Shown here in pieces: positions 44,001-51,696 of a stretch of 64,000 nucleotides of DNA. This DNA comes from CALAZP01 sp041164265 (GTDB lineage: Bacteria; Bacteroidota; Bacteroidia; Chitinophagales; Saprospiraceae). Each line of letters starts with the position of its first letter. The first letter of the stretch is position 1. The translations under genes were made by a program, and so were the position numbers. Under the pieces are notes generated by a model that did not search any database, was not told where the DNA came from, and saw nothing but the letters and a program-made list of their open reading frames with translations. The stretch covers positions 1 to 64,000 of the forward strand of contig JBEAPR010000081.1 in assembly GCA_041164265.1 (NCBI GenBank), read 5' to 3'.

Positions 44001-45418
44001 GAAATACCCACGACTTGATCGGGAAGAACATTTACATTTAAAGAAATGATTCCCAGTTCAGGATGTACCGTATACTCTTGAGGTTTTAATTTTCTAGCAC
44101 TTACCTTTTCGAAATCTTTGGCTTGTTGCAATCCAAAGTCATTTTGCAAAATAGAAACCGCTTGGTCAATTCCCCTGATAGCTGGGTTTAATAATAAAGC
44201 TTTGTATAAGCCATTTGAATTATTGTCAGGTAATGGTTTGCCATTGCCAATCTCTCTAAAAGGAGGATCTGGGTAAACCTCTATTTTATCTGGACTCACT
44301 AACCTTTCTGCTTCCCCCAAATCCGCAAAGGCTATAATATCTCTAACATTATCTACCTCATTGCGATCATTGGTAATCCATACCTCAATATTTTCGAGTT
44401 TGAATAAAGTTTTGATTTGGGGAAGGTTACTTAAGGCTGGTTCAAAGATTTCTCTATTGTAATGAGACAAGAAAAAATGACGATTTTCGTCGTATTCATC
44501 AGCCTTTACTTCAAATTCCTGCAATTGACTGCCACCCTCTATCTGTATAGATTCCCTCTGGGATTTCTGTTGAGAAGCAATAGCCGTTAACCTCAAATGA
44601 CCAAATTGCATCTCCGTTTTCAATCCAAATAAACTTTGAGCACCTTGAATCAAAGAACCGTTTAGCGGCAAACTAACATTACCAGCTTCAATTTTTTTGA
44701 TTATATCATCTTCTCCAAACAAATCAGAATTGTAATCTAATTTGATGGTATTGTCAAAATCAAAAGTAGCCTTCGTATTGTAATTAGTGGTCAAATTTAG
44801 TTTATCTCCAATTTTACCCGAGACATTCATTTGAATATCCATGTCAAAATCAAAGCCACCTTGAGTCCTTTGTCTTTCTGTCAATATGGGGTTTTCTACC
44901 CTTTGGAAGTCTGCGCCAAACTTTAAATCAATGTTGCCTTGTGGTTCAATTTTAACTTCTGTTCCTCCAAATAGTCGATCCAAAAGAGAATTGCCAACAT
45001 CTATTTTGGCAATAGGGTCAAGCGTATTAATCCCATTTTCATCGCTTATAATTCCAGCTATTTGTCGAAAATATCTTCTTTCATCTTCCTTTTGCCGTAA
45101 GGCGAGATACTCTGCAGTGGTTAAATAGGTAGGGGGTCTGAAATTAAAATCCCCAATGACTTCCCTTACTATGTACTGCCCAGTGGTAGGGTCGTACTCC
45201 ACCTTTTTTTCAATAATTGGTGGATCCTTTAAGTCGAAAGGATTGGTATTGGGTTCCGTTAAAAAATCCCCTTTCCGCTCACTAATAGGTGGTACGGTAT
45301 CTAAGCTGAAATGCTCCAATATAAACTCATTGGGTAAGTCAGTTGTTTTTCCTTTGTGTGATATTCCCACAAGCAAAATGATTGTGGATATAGTGAACCA
45401 AATTCTTTTTTTACTCAT
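38099..45418 (-). CDS. sprA: Cell-surface translocon protein SprA (type IX secretion system)
   Basis: 2439 residues, the usual size of SprA/Sov, the giant outer-membrane beta-barrel forming the T9SS pore. There is a signal sequence at the N-terminus (about 1-25). Family blocks include GGFDFDMDIQMNVSGKIGDK, KAGNVSLPLNGSLIQGAQSL, NRGKGGVVYIDDFEGA-like EDKGGVVYIDDFEGAANSFD, and EVWLNEFRLTGLNERGG. Alternating-strand sequence extends to a phenylalanine-rich C-terminus. Low-complexity Ser/Asn/Gly (near 39580-39670) and a glycine-rich loop (near 38380-38440) are extracellular-loop candidates. SprA pairs with PorV; a PorV-family gene lies at 55679. It follows ruvA by 47 bases. Confidence 0.96.
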   Translation of the reverse strand: MSKKRIWFTISTIILLVGISHKGKTTDLPNEFILEHFSLDTVPPISERKGDFLTEPNTNPFDLKDPPIIEKKVEYDPTTGQYIVREVIGDFNFRPPTYLTTAEYLALRQKEDERRYFRQIAGIISDENGINTLDPIAKIDVGNSLLDRLFGGTEVKIEPQGNIDLKFGADFQRVENPILTERQRTQGGFDFDMDIQMNVSGKIGDKLNLTTNYNTKATFDFDNTIKLDYNSDLFGEDDIIKKIEAGNVSLPLNGSLIQGAQSLFGLKTEMQFGHLRLTAIASQQKSQRESIQIEGGSQLQEFEVKADEYDENRHFFLSHYNREIFEPALSNLPQIKTLFKLENIEVWITNDRNEVDNVRDIIAFADLGEAERLVSPDKIEVYPDPPFREIGNGKPLPDNNSNGLYKALLLNPAIRGIDQAVSILQNDFGLQQAKDFEKVSARKLKPQEYTVHPELGIISLNVNVLPDQVVGISYQYAYNGRNYKVGELSANSATSAIDSSINVLFVKLLKSTTQRTDVVTWDLMMKNIYSIGAFQVNQEDFKLDVFYDDPGKGFKRFLPESNLAGKPLLRVFNLDILNVQGDPQPDGVFDFVPGVTINPSNGRIMFPVLEPFGSSLANQIEEDVFREKYTFQELYDETKFIAGEFPEKNRFTIKGSYKSSVASEISLGAFNIPKGSVQVSAGGQRLIEGVDYEIDYNIGRLKILNDAILASGVPVNVSYEDNTLFGFQTKSMFGVRADYDVDENFTIGATLLKLFERPFTPKVNIGDDPINNTIYGLDFTINREAPWITSALDALPFYSTSSASSISLSAEAAALKPGHSRAINQNREDKGGVVYIDDFEGAANSFDLRQPVNQWFLASIPQNDAENNNSLFPESALINDTRSGANRALLNWYRIDQISRIQEDNKNPYTSLVPQQEVFPNLQLTPDQLPNIQTLDLTFYPSERGPYNFDIPEGHPGYTRGLTFVGEEAVLRDPQTRWGGIMRAMTNNDFQSANIEFLEFWMLSPFLDPENPLNPSPNVNGQQGELYINLGNVSEDILRDSRKFFENGLPGPANPDRRVDQTNWSVVPVAQQITRAFDNDPETRSLQDVGLDGMDNELERQAFADYLEALKQANPIVAQKVEQDPSNDDYRYYNDAEYEATDGVYVRYKRYNNSQGNSQANAGGNQVSSSTNIPDAEDLNRDNTLNETEAYFQYRIPLRANPLNPRELDLNRTPFITDRIESEDGRRVWYRFRVPLNGPEKVAVGGIRDFRSIRFMRMYLNGFEDQVTLRFARMELVRNQWRRYNQDLSDDTSCNPEVDFDVDAVNIEENSSRAPFSYVLPEGIQREQSLGVFNALQNEQSLTLNIKGLCEGEEKSVFKTINLDTRMYERLKMFVHAEALNDLVIEPGDMSVFVRLGSDFKENYYEYEIPLLMSDPDNLPTATNTSEYKLEVWRPENEFDVALKDLVSVKQRRNQVDFSPTEEYIETVENDNPNLAHQIKVRGNPNLGYVKIAMIGVRNRKGGETLPLSTEVWLNEFRLTGLNERGGVAALARMDVQLADLGNLTLSGNYSSIGFGAIDQKVQQRSREDIFGYDFATSLELGRLLPSDWGFRIPFYGSFSKNVSTPEFDPYDLDIVLKEKIQNAEVPFRDSIRNQAVELVTLRSYNFTNVRKEGGGGNQQRENSAPWDPSNISLTYGYTESNISDPIIELDQRKRYNGGLDYRYSRSVKYLEPFKNLIKSDEFLGLLKNLNLNPLPNSFTFSTLLDRRFNTTKYRFTGLDERYSTFYNKKFTWNRDYNLQWDFTKSIKFSYSASNASVIDEPDELEMAEDPNIIDIKQFRRDSIMNNIRNLGRSKNYNHTVSLSYTLPIRYLPYMDWVNIRGQYQSSYGWTAAALNVDSLGNFIRNSQDRQLSADFNFESLYNKIPYLRGINRGGSNSGGGSNSRMPSSADSRNGGRSSNSSNEGGPSVIERVLIRPLMLIRNARVTYRQSYSTSIPGFMPEAKLMGLSPGFDAPGWDFVAGLQPRIRELTESEYGTSRDWLGVAAGKGWISKSVFLNMEVVQDYQENLDMRMTLEPFNDFRIDLEATRRFTETHTEYFKDTLLDQFAEFTHNIPKDVGSLTVSYSALNTLFNDSRSEIIDLFRTFESNRVVISRRIGTGNHSDPVLSELGYTEGYGRTQQDVLIPAFLSAYEGTDPQVVGLNIFDILPKVNWRLSYNGLSKLPFFRDIFQNFTIDHAYRSTLTVNSFGTGLDYLRTRNDGGVNELNGNFYPRLEMPQIGIQESFSPLVSISATTRSGMSLSLDYNKDRNLAMSFVSNQLSETQTKEFVISFGYLMRDVDIPFLTGKGGGGGAFGGGMFGNDSGSTPARAGQLQGKDLDINFNLRMRDDVTFNHLLDQGIIEPTRGNYSLSLSPSVEYKMNQRLSLRLFFDYNRNVPKTSAGFPRTETAGGIIVRFALN

Positions 45419-45432
45419 TGCTTAATCCCTTT

Positions 45433-45449
45433 GGCACTTTAAAAGTGCC
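45433..45449. other. Hairpin in the ruvA-sprA spacer
   Basis: GGCACTT and AAGTGCC form a perfect 7-bp stem around a TAA loop at 45433-45449, 15 bases before the sprA start codon on the minus strand. There is no U-run on either side, so it is not an obvious terminator. It could be an attenuator or a transcript-processing structure of the sprA leader. Confidence 0.4.
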
Positions 45450-45465
45450 GTCTTTCAATTAATGG

Positions 45466-46059
45466 TTAAGACATTAGTTTAAGGGCGCTCTTTATTAAAA
45501 CCTCAACGGAATCAACAGCAGGGTCCCCTTTAATCACACCATCAATTGCCTTTTGTGCGCTATTTTTTTGAAAACCTAATGCAAGTAATGCAGATAACGC
45601 TTCATTAATTATTGTATTGTTCATTTGACCCGGTGAAATGAAATTTTCTCCTGAATCTTTGATTAATTTATCCTTTAGATCTAAAATAATTCGCTGAGCT
45701 GTTTTCGTTCCAATTCCCTTAACTTTATTTATTGTCTTAACATCTTCACCAACCACAGCCTTAGTAATTTCGTCTGGAGACATGGAGGATAGCATTACCT
45801 GTGCCGTTGCAGGTCCAATCCCAGAGACTGATATTAGATGTAAAAAAATACTTCTTTCAGACTCTTCAGCAAACCCAAATAAAGTATGGCTGTCTTCTTT
45901 AACGTGTAAATGCGTTAATATTTTAACCTCTACTTCCTTTTCTATTGCTGAAAAGGTATTCAAACTTATGTTTACTTTATAGGCCACTCCTCCACTCGTT
46001 TCTACTAATACATAAGTTGGGGTTTTAAACGCTAGGGTTCCTTTAAGGTAACTAATCAT
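45466..46059 (-). CDS. ruvA: Holliday junction branch migration protein RuvA
   Basis: 197 residues. Domain I (about 1-62, MISYLKGTLAFKTPTYVLVE and LHVKEDSHTLFGFAEESER) is followed by domain II with two helix-hairpin-helix motifs (SVSGIGPATAQVMLSSM, then KVKGIGTKTAQRIILDLKDKL). Domain III (about 145-197) contacts RuvB and ends LIKSALKLMS. It forms tetramers that bind Holliday junctions and load the RuvB helicase. The gene diverges from purD. ruvC is elsewhere in the window at 54082, and no ruvB is in view. Confidence 0.96.
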   Translation of the reverse strand: MISYLKGTLAFKTPTYVLVETSGGVAYKVNISLNTFSAIEKEVEVKILTHLHVKEDSHTLFGFAEESERSIFLHLISVSGIGPATAQVMLSSMSPDEITKAVVGEDVKTINKVKGIGTKTAQRIILDLKDKLIKDSGENFISPGQMNNTIINEALSALLALGFQKNSAQKAIDGVIKGDPAVDSVEVLIKSALKLMS

Positions 46060-46094
46060 GAATCCTCATTAATTATTTGAATGCAAAGATTATC

Positions 46095-46102
46095 TATATT
46101 TG
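46095..46102 (+). promoter_or_regulatory. Bacteroidota -7 box for purD
   Basis: TATATTTG matches the Bacteroidota -7 consensus TAnnTTTG exactly. It lies 19 bases before the purD ATG, giving a very short predicted leader. A TTTG at 46076-46079 is 15 bases upstream, closer than the usual spacing for a -33 element, so the pair is only moderately convincing. Confidence 0.45.
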
Positions 46103-46121
46103 GCATTAAATTAAAATAAAT

Positions 46122-47393
46122 ATGAATGTTTTATTACTCGGTAGTGGTGGCAGAGAAAATGCAATTGCCTGGAAACTATCGAGAAGTCCTTTGTTGAATG
46201 CGCTTTTTATAGCACCCGGTAACGCTGGAACGGCAGATTATGGACAGAACATAGCAATTAATCCATTGGACTTTGAGGCGGTTAAAACAACCACCCTTAA
46301 ATATGAAATTGACTTAGTAATAGTAGGTCCTGAAGAACCGTTAGTAAGGGGAATAGTAGATTTCTTTCTCAACGACCCTTCGCTCCAGAATACCCCAATT
46401 ATTGGCCCATCTCAACAAGGTGCTTTATTAGAGGGTAGTAAGGAGTTTGGTAAACAATTTATGCACAAATATGGAATCCCCACAGCTAGTTATCGATCTT
46501 TTTCAAAGGAACAGCTAAATGAGGGATTGGCCTATTTGCAAAAATTAACTCCTCCAATTGTCCTTAAAGCAGATGGATTAGCTGCGGGCAAAGGGGTTCT
46601 TATTTTAGATGATATTGTCCAGGCTGCGCAAAATCTTTCTGATATGCTCGGTGGGAAATTTGGTGATGCCAGTAGTAAAGTGGTCATCGAAGAATTTTTG
46701 AATGGAATTGAATTTTCTGTTTTTGTATTAACCGATGGAGCAACCTATCAGTTGTTGCCAATAGCAAAAGACTATAAAAGAATCGGAGAAAATGATTCTG
46801 GATTGAATACCGGAGGAATGGGTGCGGTATCTCCTGTATCATTCGTCGATAAAGACTTATTGGAAAAAGTCAAAAAACGAATTATAGAACCCACTATTAA
46901 AGGAATTGGAAAGGAAAAAATAAATTATACTGGCTTCATATTCTTTGGACTGATTGCTGTAAAAGGAGAACCTTATGTCATAGAGTATAATTGCAGACTT
47001 GGAGATCCCGAGACGGAAGTAGTCCTTCCCAGAATTAAAAACGACCTGTTAGATCTTTTAATTCAAACCACCCGAGGGAATTTAGGTGCCCAATCCATCG
47101 AAATAACTGAAGATTATGCCTTAACTACCATCCTGGTTTCCCAAGGTTATCCAGAAGAATATGAAAAGGGACACGAAATAAAAGGCATAGAGGAAATTGA
47201 TGAAGCTATAGTTTTCCACGCTGGAACCAAAATAGAATCTAATAAATTAATAACTAATGGCGGTAGGGTACTTGCCATTACTGGGATGGGGGGCTCCAAG
47301 AGCGAAGCCAAAAAAATTTCTATTGAAGCAGCAGAAAAAATATTATATCAAGGTAAATATTATAGGACTGATATTGGTTTTGATTTAGAATAA
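46122..47393 (+). CDS. purD: Phosphoribosylamine--glycine ligase
   Basis: 423 residues, full length. The N-terminal domain has LLLGSGGRENAIAWKLS and FIAPGNAGTA. The ATP-grasp core includes PPIVLKADGLAAGKGVLI, VVIEEFLNGIEFSVFVLTDG, DYKRIGENDSGLNTGGMGAVSP and EYNCRLGDPETEVVLPRI. The C-terminal domain has VFHAGTKI and TNGGRVLAITGMG. It catalyses the second step of purine synthesis. It heads a plus-strand run, with the chaperone genes 72 bases later and a promoter-like box upstream. It is divergent from ruvA. Confidence 0.97.
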   Translation: MNVLLLGSGGRENAIAWKLSRSPLLNALFIAPGNAGTADYGQNIAINPLDFEAVKTTTLKYEIDLVIVGPEEPLVRGIVDFFLNDPSLQNTPIIGPSQQGALLEGSKEFGKQFMHKYGIPTASYRSFSKEQLNEGLAYLQKLTPPIVLKADGLAAGKGVLILDDIVQAAQNLSDMLGGKFGDASSKVVIEEFLNGIEFSVFVLTDGATYQLLPIAKDYKRIGENDSGLNTGGMGAVSPVSFVDKDLLEKVKKRIIEPTIKGIGKEKINYTGFIFFGLIAVKGEPYVIEYNCRLGDPETEVVLPRIKNDLLDLLIQTTRGNLGAQSIEITEDYALTTILVSQGYPEEYEKGHEIKGIEEIDEAIVFHAGTKIESNKLITNGGRVLAITGMGGSKSEAKKISIEAAEKILYQGKYYRTDIGFDLE

Positions 47394-47465
47394 AACCAAC
47401 AATATACAAAGGGTTTAAACGTTCAACTTGGAGTTAGAAGGTTGATTTGCATTAAATGAAATAAC

Positions 47466-49415
47466 ATGAAAAACTACATTTTCTTATTGATATGGATGGG
47501 TATCAGCACCACTGTTGTGGTAAAGGCCCAAAAAAAATCCGATCCTGTTTTGTTTACTGTTGAAAAAGAACCTGTTTACCTTTCTGAATTTCTTTACATT
47601 TTCAACAAAACGAATGGAGAAGAACCAGATTACTCTAAAGCTTCCCTTGAAGAATATTTGGACTTGTATATCAACTTCAAACTCAAAGTGCGCAAAGCTA
47701 AAGACCTTCAATTGGATACTATTCCTGAATTATCAGAGGAATTAAAAGGGTATAGAAGGCAACTTTCAGATTCTTATCTCATGGACAAGGAAGTAACCGA
47801 GAAACTATTACTGGAGGCTTATGAAAGGATGCATACCGATTTGGATATAAGTCACGTATTATTTAAAGTAGAAGAAGAAAATAAAGATAGGATTTTCAAG
47901 CAGGCCCAGGCAGTTAGGAACCTTTTACAAGAGGGAGATTCGTTTGAAGATTTTGCCGTAAGGCATTCTCAAGATCCATCAGTATCGGGCAATAAAGGAA
48001 GAATTGGGTATGTAACTGCTCCTTTCCCTCCCGGTTTTTATGAATTTGAAAACGAGGCTTACAAGTTAAATGTCGGTGAAGTTTCAAATCCTGTTAGCTC
48101 TCCACAAGGTTTCCATTTATTAAAATTAAATGCCAAAAGACCAGCAAGAGGGCAAATTGAAATTGCTCATATTTTGGTAAGAGAAGGAGAAGGAAGCAAA
48201 GAAAAAATTCAACAAATTTATGACACTATTGGTGCTGGAATGGATTTTTCTACTGCAGCGAGTCAGTACTCTGATGATAAAGCTACTGCCCAAAGAGGAG
48301 GATATTTGGGGGTATTCGGAATCAACAAATACGAATTAGCATTTGAAGATGCATCCTTCAGTTTAAATAACGATGGAGATATTTCCAAACCGTTTCAAAG
48401 CAGTTTGGGATGGCATCTTGTGAAAAGGATAAGCAAAAGAGAATTACAGCCTTTTGATATTGAAAGAAACCGATTAGAGACTCGACTATTAAAGGATCCA
48501 AGGGTAGAAGTAGCTAAAGCAGCTTTATTAAAAAAAATTAGAGAAAAAGCGCAATTAACTGAATATCCAAATGCCCTAGATGAGTTTGCCAAAAAATTAC
48601 CTGAAGAATTCTTAACCTTTAAGTGGAGAGCTGAAAAGATTGAAAAACCAAAAGTAATTTTCGAATTGTTAAATGGTGAAAAATATACCGAACAGGATTT
48701 TGCAACCTATTTAGAAAATGAATCTAGAGAGCGTATCGGACTTGGTTCTAGTTCCAATAACTTAGATGCGGTTGGTATTTTATACAAAAGATATGTTGAA
48801 GATGTATTGATGAGATTCGAAGAGAAAAACTTAGAAAATAATTTTCCTGAATTCAAAGCCCTTATCCGTGAATATGAAGAAGGAATCCTCTTGTTTGAGG
48901 TAACCAAACAGATGGTGTGGGATAAAGCATCGAAAGACAGCGTAGGTTTGGCTCAATTTTATGAGGCCCATAGTGGAAATTATCAATCACCAGAGCGAGC
49001 ATTAGTAGATATTTTTCGAATTGTTCCTTCAGCAGCAGGTCAGTTAAACCAAATTGTCCTATATGCTCAAGAGCATACCGCTGAAGAAGTTTTAAAACAA
49101 TTCAATACGGATGATTTTGTGATCGGTCTAGAGGTAAAAGAAATGGAAAGACCTGATTTAGAGAATTATTATAGAAGTATCCAATGGAGGGAGAATGCTT
49201 GTTCTAGACCCCAAAGTGCAAATGATGGAGCTGCTTTAACTTTCGCAAAAATCAAAGAAATAAAACCCGCATCTCAACAGACTCTAAAAGATGCCAGAGG
49301 CTATGTAGTTGCTGATTATCAAGATTTTCTAGACCAGGAGTGGATTCTGTCCCTTAGAGAGGAATACCATTTTAAAATCAATCAAAAAGTTTTAGAATCG
49401 ATTGTAGTTCAATAA
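47466..49415 (+). CDS. Periplasmic peptidyl-prolyl isomerase with two parvulin domains
   Basis: 649 residues. A signal peptide (MKNYIFLLIWMGISTTVVVKAQ) and an N-terminal SurA/PpiD-like helical region are followed by two parvulin domains. The first is at about 127-225 (DISHVLFKVEEE, then FEDFAVRHSQDPSVSGNKGRIG and SSPQGFHLLKL). The second is at about 233-335 (IEIAHILVREGEG, then SQYSDDKATAQRGGYLGVFG and SLGWHLVKR). A long helical C-terminal region follows. It should fold outer-membrane proteins in the periplasm, which matters here given the SprA and TonB-receptor load. It lies four bases before a lipoprotein gene and then a SurA-like gene. Confidence 0.9.
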   Translation: MKNYIFLLIWMGISTTVVVKAQKKSDPVLFTVEKEPVYLSEFLYIFNKTNGEEPDYSKASLEEYLDLYINFKLKVRKAKDLQLDTIPELSEELKGYRRQLSDSYLMDKEVTEKLLLEAYERMHTDLDISHVLFKVEEENKDRIFKQAQAVRNLLQEGDSFEDFAVRHSQDPSVSGNKGRIGYVTAPFPPGFYEFENEAYKLNVGEVSNPVSSPQGFHLLKLNAKRPARGQIEIAHILVREGEGSKEKIQQIYDTIGAGMDFSTAASQYSDDKATAQRGGYLGVFGINKYELAFEDASFSLNNDGDISKPFQSSLGWHLVKRISKRELQPFDIERNRLETRLLKDPRVEVAKAALLKKIREKAQLTEYPNALDEFAKKLPEEFLTFKWRAEKIEKPKVIFELLNGEKYTEQDFATYLENESRERIGLGSSSNNLDAVGILYKRYVEDVLMRFEEKNLENNFPEFKALIREYEEGILLFEVTKQMVWDKASKDSVGLAQFYEAHSGNYQSPERALVDIFRIVPSAAGQLNQIVLYAQEHTAEEVLKQFNTDDFVIGLEVKEMERPDLENYYRSIQWRENACSRPQSANDGAALTFAKIKEIKPASQQTLKDARGYVVADYQDFLDQEWILSLREEYHFKINQKVLESIVVQ

Positions 49416-49419
49416 TTAA

Positions 49420-50271
49420 ATGAAGCTTCGCTATTCTATTTTAAGCTTTCTTTCTTTGCTATTATGGAGTTGTCAAACTACCGACAAAAAGTCCTTTCCT
49501 CAAGAAGAACCTCTAGCAATGGTATATGATAAAGGTCTTTACCCATCTGACTTAGTCGGAATATTTCCTTATGCTGCGACAGCAATAGATAGTAACTTAA
49601 TAATTAAGTCATTTGTAAATCGATGGGTTAAGGAAATGCTTTTTTTGCATGAAGCTGAACAGAATATCAATCCTCAAATAAATATTGAAAAATTAGTTCA
49701 GGACTATCGGTCATCCTTACTACGGGCTTCTTATGAAAAGGAGTTTGTCAATAATACACTTGATTCCACAGTTACCTCTGCACAATTATCCGACTTTTAT
49801 GAAGCCAGTAAAGAACAATTTATTTTAGAAACTCCCATTGTTAGGTTTCTATTTTTAAAATTACCTGAACCAATCCTGGATGAAAGAAAACTGAGAAGGG
49901 AATTAGAAAATGCAGATGACCAATCTATTGAATCGTTAAGAAATTTTGCCTTAGAAGAAGCTGAAACTGTTTTTTTGGAACTCCATGTTTGGAAAGATTT
50001 TGATCAAGTAACTCAGTTATTGCCCCCTGGAGTTGTAACACCATCTAATATTTCTTACAAAAAATATTTTTCTAAGCGCTTTGAAGGTTACCTTTACCTT
50101 TTGAAAATATTAGAATATAGGGAAGCTAAAACCATAGCGCCCCTCAGTTATGTTGAGGGACAGGCAAAAAAAATTATCCTTCATAATCGAAAGGTTGAAA
50201 TACTAAATCAAAAAAAAGAAGCCTTACTGTTGGAGGCTTTAAGAAGGCAAAATGTTCAGTTTTACTATTGA
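49420..50271 (+). CDS. Lipoprotein associated with the isomerase cluster
   Basis: 283 residues. The signal LSLLLWSCQTTDKK has lipobox LWSC (cysteine at about residue 18). The remaining sequence is helical, with FVNRWVKEMLFLHEAEQNI resembling the N-terminal helices of SurA/PpiD. There is no parvulin domain, as no SQD or QGG-type catalytic segment is visible. It probably anchors or assists the two isomerases encoded immediately before (four bases) and after (13 bases). I would not name it beyond a PpiD/SurA-related lipoprotein. Confidence 0.75.
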   Translation: MKLRYSILSFLSLLLWSCQTTDKKSFPQEEPLAMVYDKGLYPSDLVGIFPYAATAIDSNLIIKSFVNRWVKEMLFLHEAEQNINPQINIEKLVQDYRSSLLRASYEKEFVNNTLDSTVTSAQLSDFYEASKEQFILETPIVRFLFLKLPEPILDERKLRRELENADDQSIESLRNFALEEAETVFLELHVWKDFDQVTQLLPPGVVTPSNISYKKYFSKRFEGYLYLLKILEYREAKTIAPLSYVEGQAKKIILHNRKVEILNQKKEALLLEALRRQNVQFYY

Positions 50272-50284
50272 AAAATAAATAAAG

Positions 50285-51649
50285 ATGAAAAAGTTTCTGG
50301 GGTTACTGATAATATGTTTGGGTTTTTCAAATCTCCTTTGGGGGCAAAACAATGCTGTAATTATAGACAGAGTGATTGCTCTTGTTGGTGGGGAGCTGGT
50401 TCTTTTATCAGAATTGGAAGAACAATATGCATATATAAAAGCCAATAATCCTGGAATTGAAGATGATGCTAAATGTGGGATATTAGATCAATTATTGGCC
50501 AATAAACTTTTATTAAACCAATCAAAAATCGACAGTATAGAGGTTTCCGATGAAGAAGTAGAAGGCCAATTAAATGCTAGAATTGATCAAATTCTAGCTT
50601 ATATGAATAACGATATCACTCAATTTGAAGAGTATTACGGCCAATCGATTAATCAGGTTAAAACTCAAATTCGAGATGATTTAAAAAGTCAACTTCTAAT
50701 TGACAGAATGAGAAATAAAATATTAACAGAAGTACAAGTTACTCCCTCCGAGGTCAAAGATTTCTTTAATAAAATTCCCTCGGATAGTCTACCTTATTTT
50801 AATTCTGAAGTCGAAGTTGGGGAGATTGTAGTCAAACCTGTCATTAATGAGGATGAAAAAAAACGAGCTGAAGATTTATTAGAATCTATTCGTGAACGAA
50901 TTGTGGATGGAGGTGAAGATTTTGCTGCATTGGCTCAGAAGTTCTCTGATGATAATTCTGGAAGAATGGGAGGAGATTTAGGATGGACTAAGCGCGGAAA
51001 TTTTGTTCCAGAATTTGAAGCAGCTGCATATAAATTAGATGTAATGGAAGTTTCTCCTGTAATTGAATCACAATTTGGTTTCCATTTAATTCAAATGTTG
51101 GGCAGACGAGGCAATTCAATTAACACCAGACATATTCTTATAAAGCCCGTAATTACTCAAGCTGATATTGATAGTACTAAAATTAAATTAGAAGAAATCA
51201 GAACACTCATTGAAACAGATTCCATTTCTTTTTCAGAAGGAGTTAAGCTTTATTCTGATGAGGACCAACAATCTACCAATAACGATGGTAGAATGATAAA
51301 TCCAATTACTGGAAATACCTTTTTTGAAATTGGTGATCTAGATCCAGATATATATTTCACTATCGATACTCTTCAAGTAGGTGATATTTCTGGCCCTTTA
51401 GAATTTAAAGACCCCAGAGGAGAGCCATTACTTAGAATTATTCAATTACAATCCATTACAGACCCACATAAAGCAAGTCTTTCTCAAGACTATTCCAAAA
51501 TACGACAAGCGGCTATAGATTCAAAAAAGGCTGAACATATTAACGGTTATGTATCTGAAAAGGTAGATGCGACTTATGTTAATATAGTACCTGCATACTC
51601 CACTTGTACTTCCTTGTACAAATGGACTAAGGAATATGTAAAACCCTAA
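50285..51649 (+). CDS. surA: SurA-like periplasmic peptidyl-prolyl isomerase
   Basis: 454 residues. Signal peptide to LLWGQNNA, then the SurA N-terminal domain (VIIDRVIALVGGELVLLSELEEQYAYIKA). A parvulin domain at about 178-272 has VGEIVVKPVIN, FAALAQKFSDDNSGRMGGDLGWTKRGNFVPEFEAAAY and ESQFGFHLIQML. A second, degenerate one at about 275-395 has NTRHILIKPVITQADIDS. The architecture matches SurA (helical, PPIase, PPIase), and the starting motif VIDRVIAVV is close to the family. It closes the folding-factor trio. Symbol is by similarity. Confidence 0.85.
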   Translation: MKKFLGLLIICLGFSNLLWGQNNAVIIDRVIALVGGELVLLSELEEQYAYIKANNPGIEDDAKCGILDQLLANKLLLNQSKIDSIEVSDEEVEGQLNARIDQILAYMNNDITQFEEYYGQSINQVKTQIRDDLKSQLLIDRMRNKILTEVQVTPSEVKDFFNKIPSDSLPYFNSEVEVGEIVVKPVINEDEKKRAEDLLESIRERIVDGGEDFAALAQKFSDDNSGRMGGDLGWTKRGNFVPEFEAAAYKLDVMEVSPVIESQFGFHLIQMLGRRGNSINTRHILIKPVITQADIDSTKIKLEEIRTLIETDSISFSEGVKLYSDEDQQSTNNDGRMINPITGNTFFEIGDLDPDIYFTIDTLQVGDISGPLEFKDPRGEPLLRIIQLQSITDPHKASLSQDYSKIRQAAIDSKKAEHINGYVSEKVDATYVNIVPAYSTCTSLYKWTKEYVKP

Positions 51650-51696
51650 TTAACAAATATACTTCAGAGCCAACCTGTATTAAGAATGATATATTT

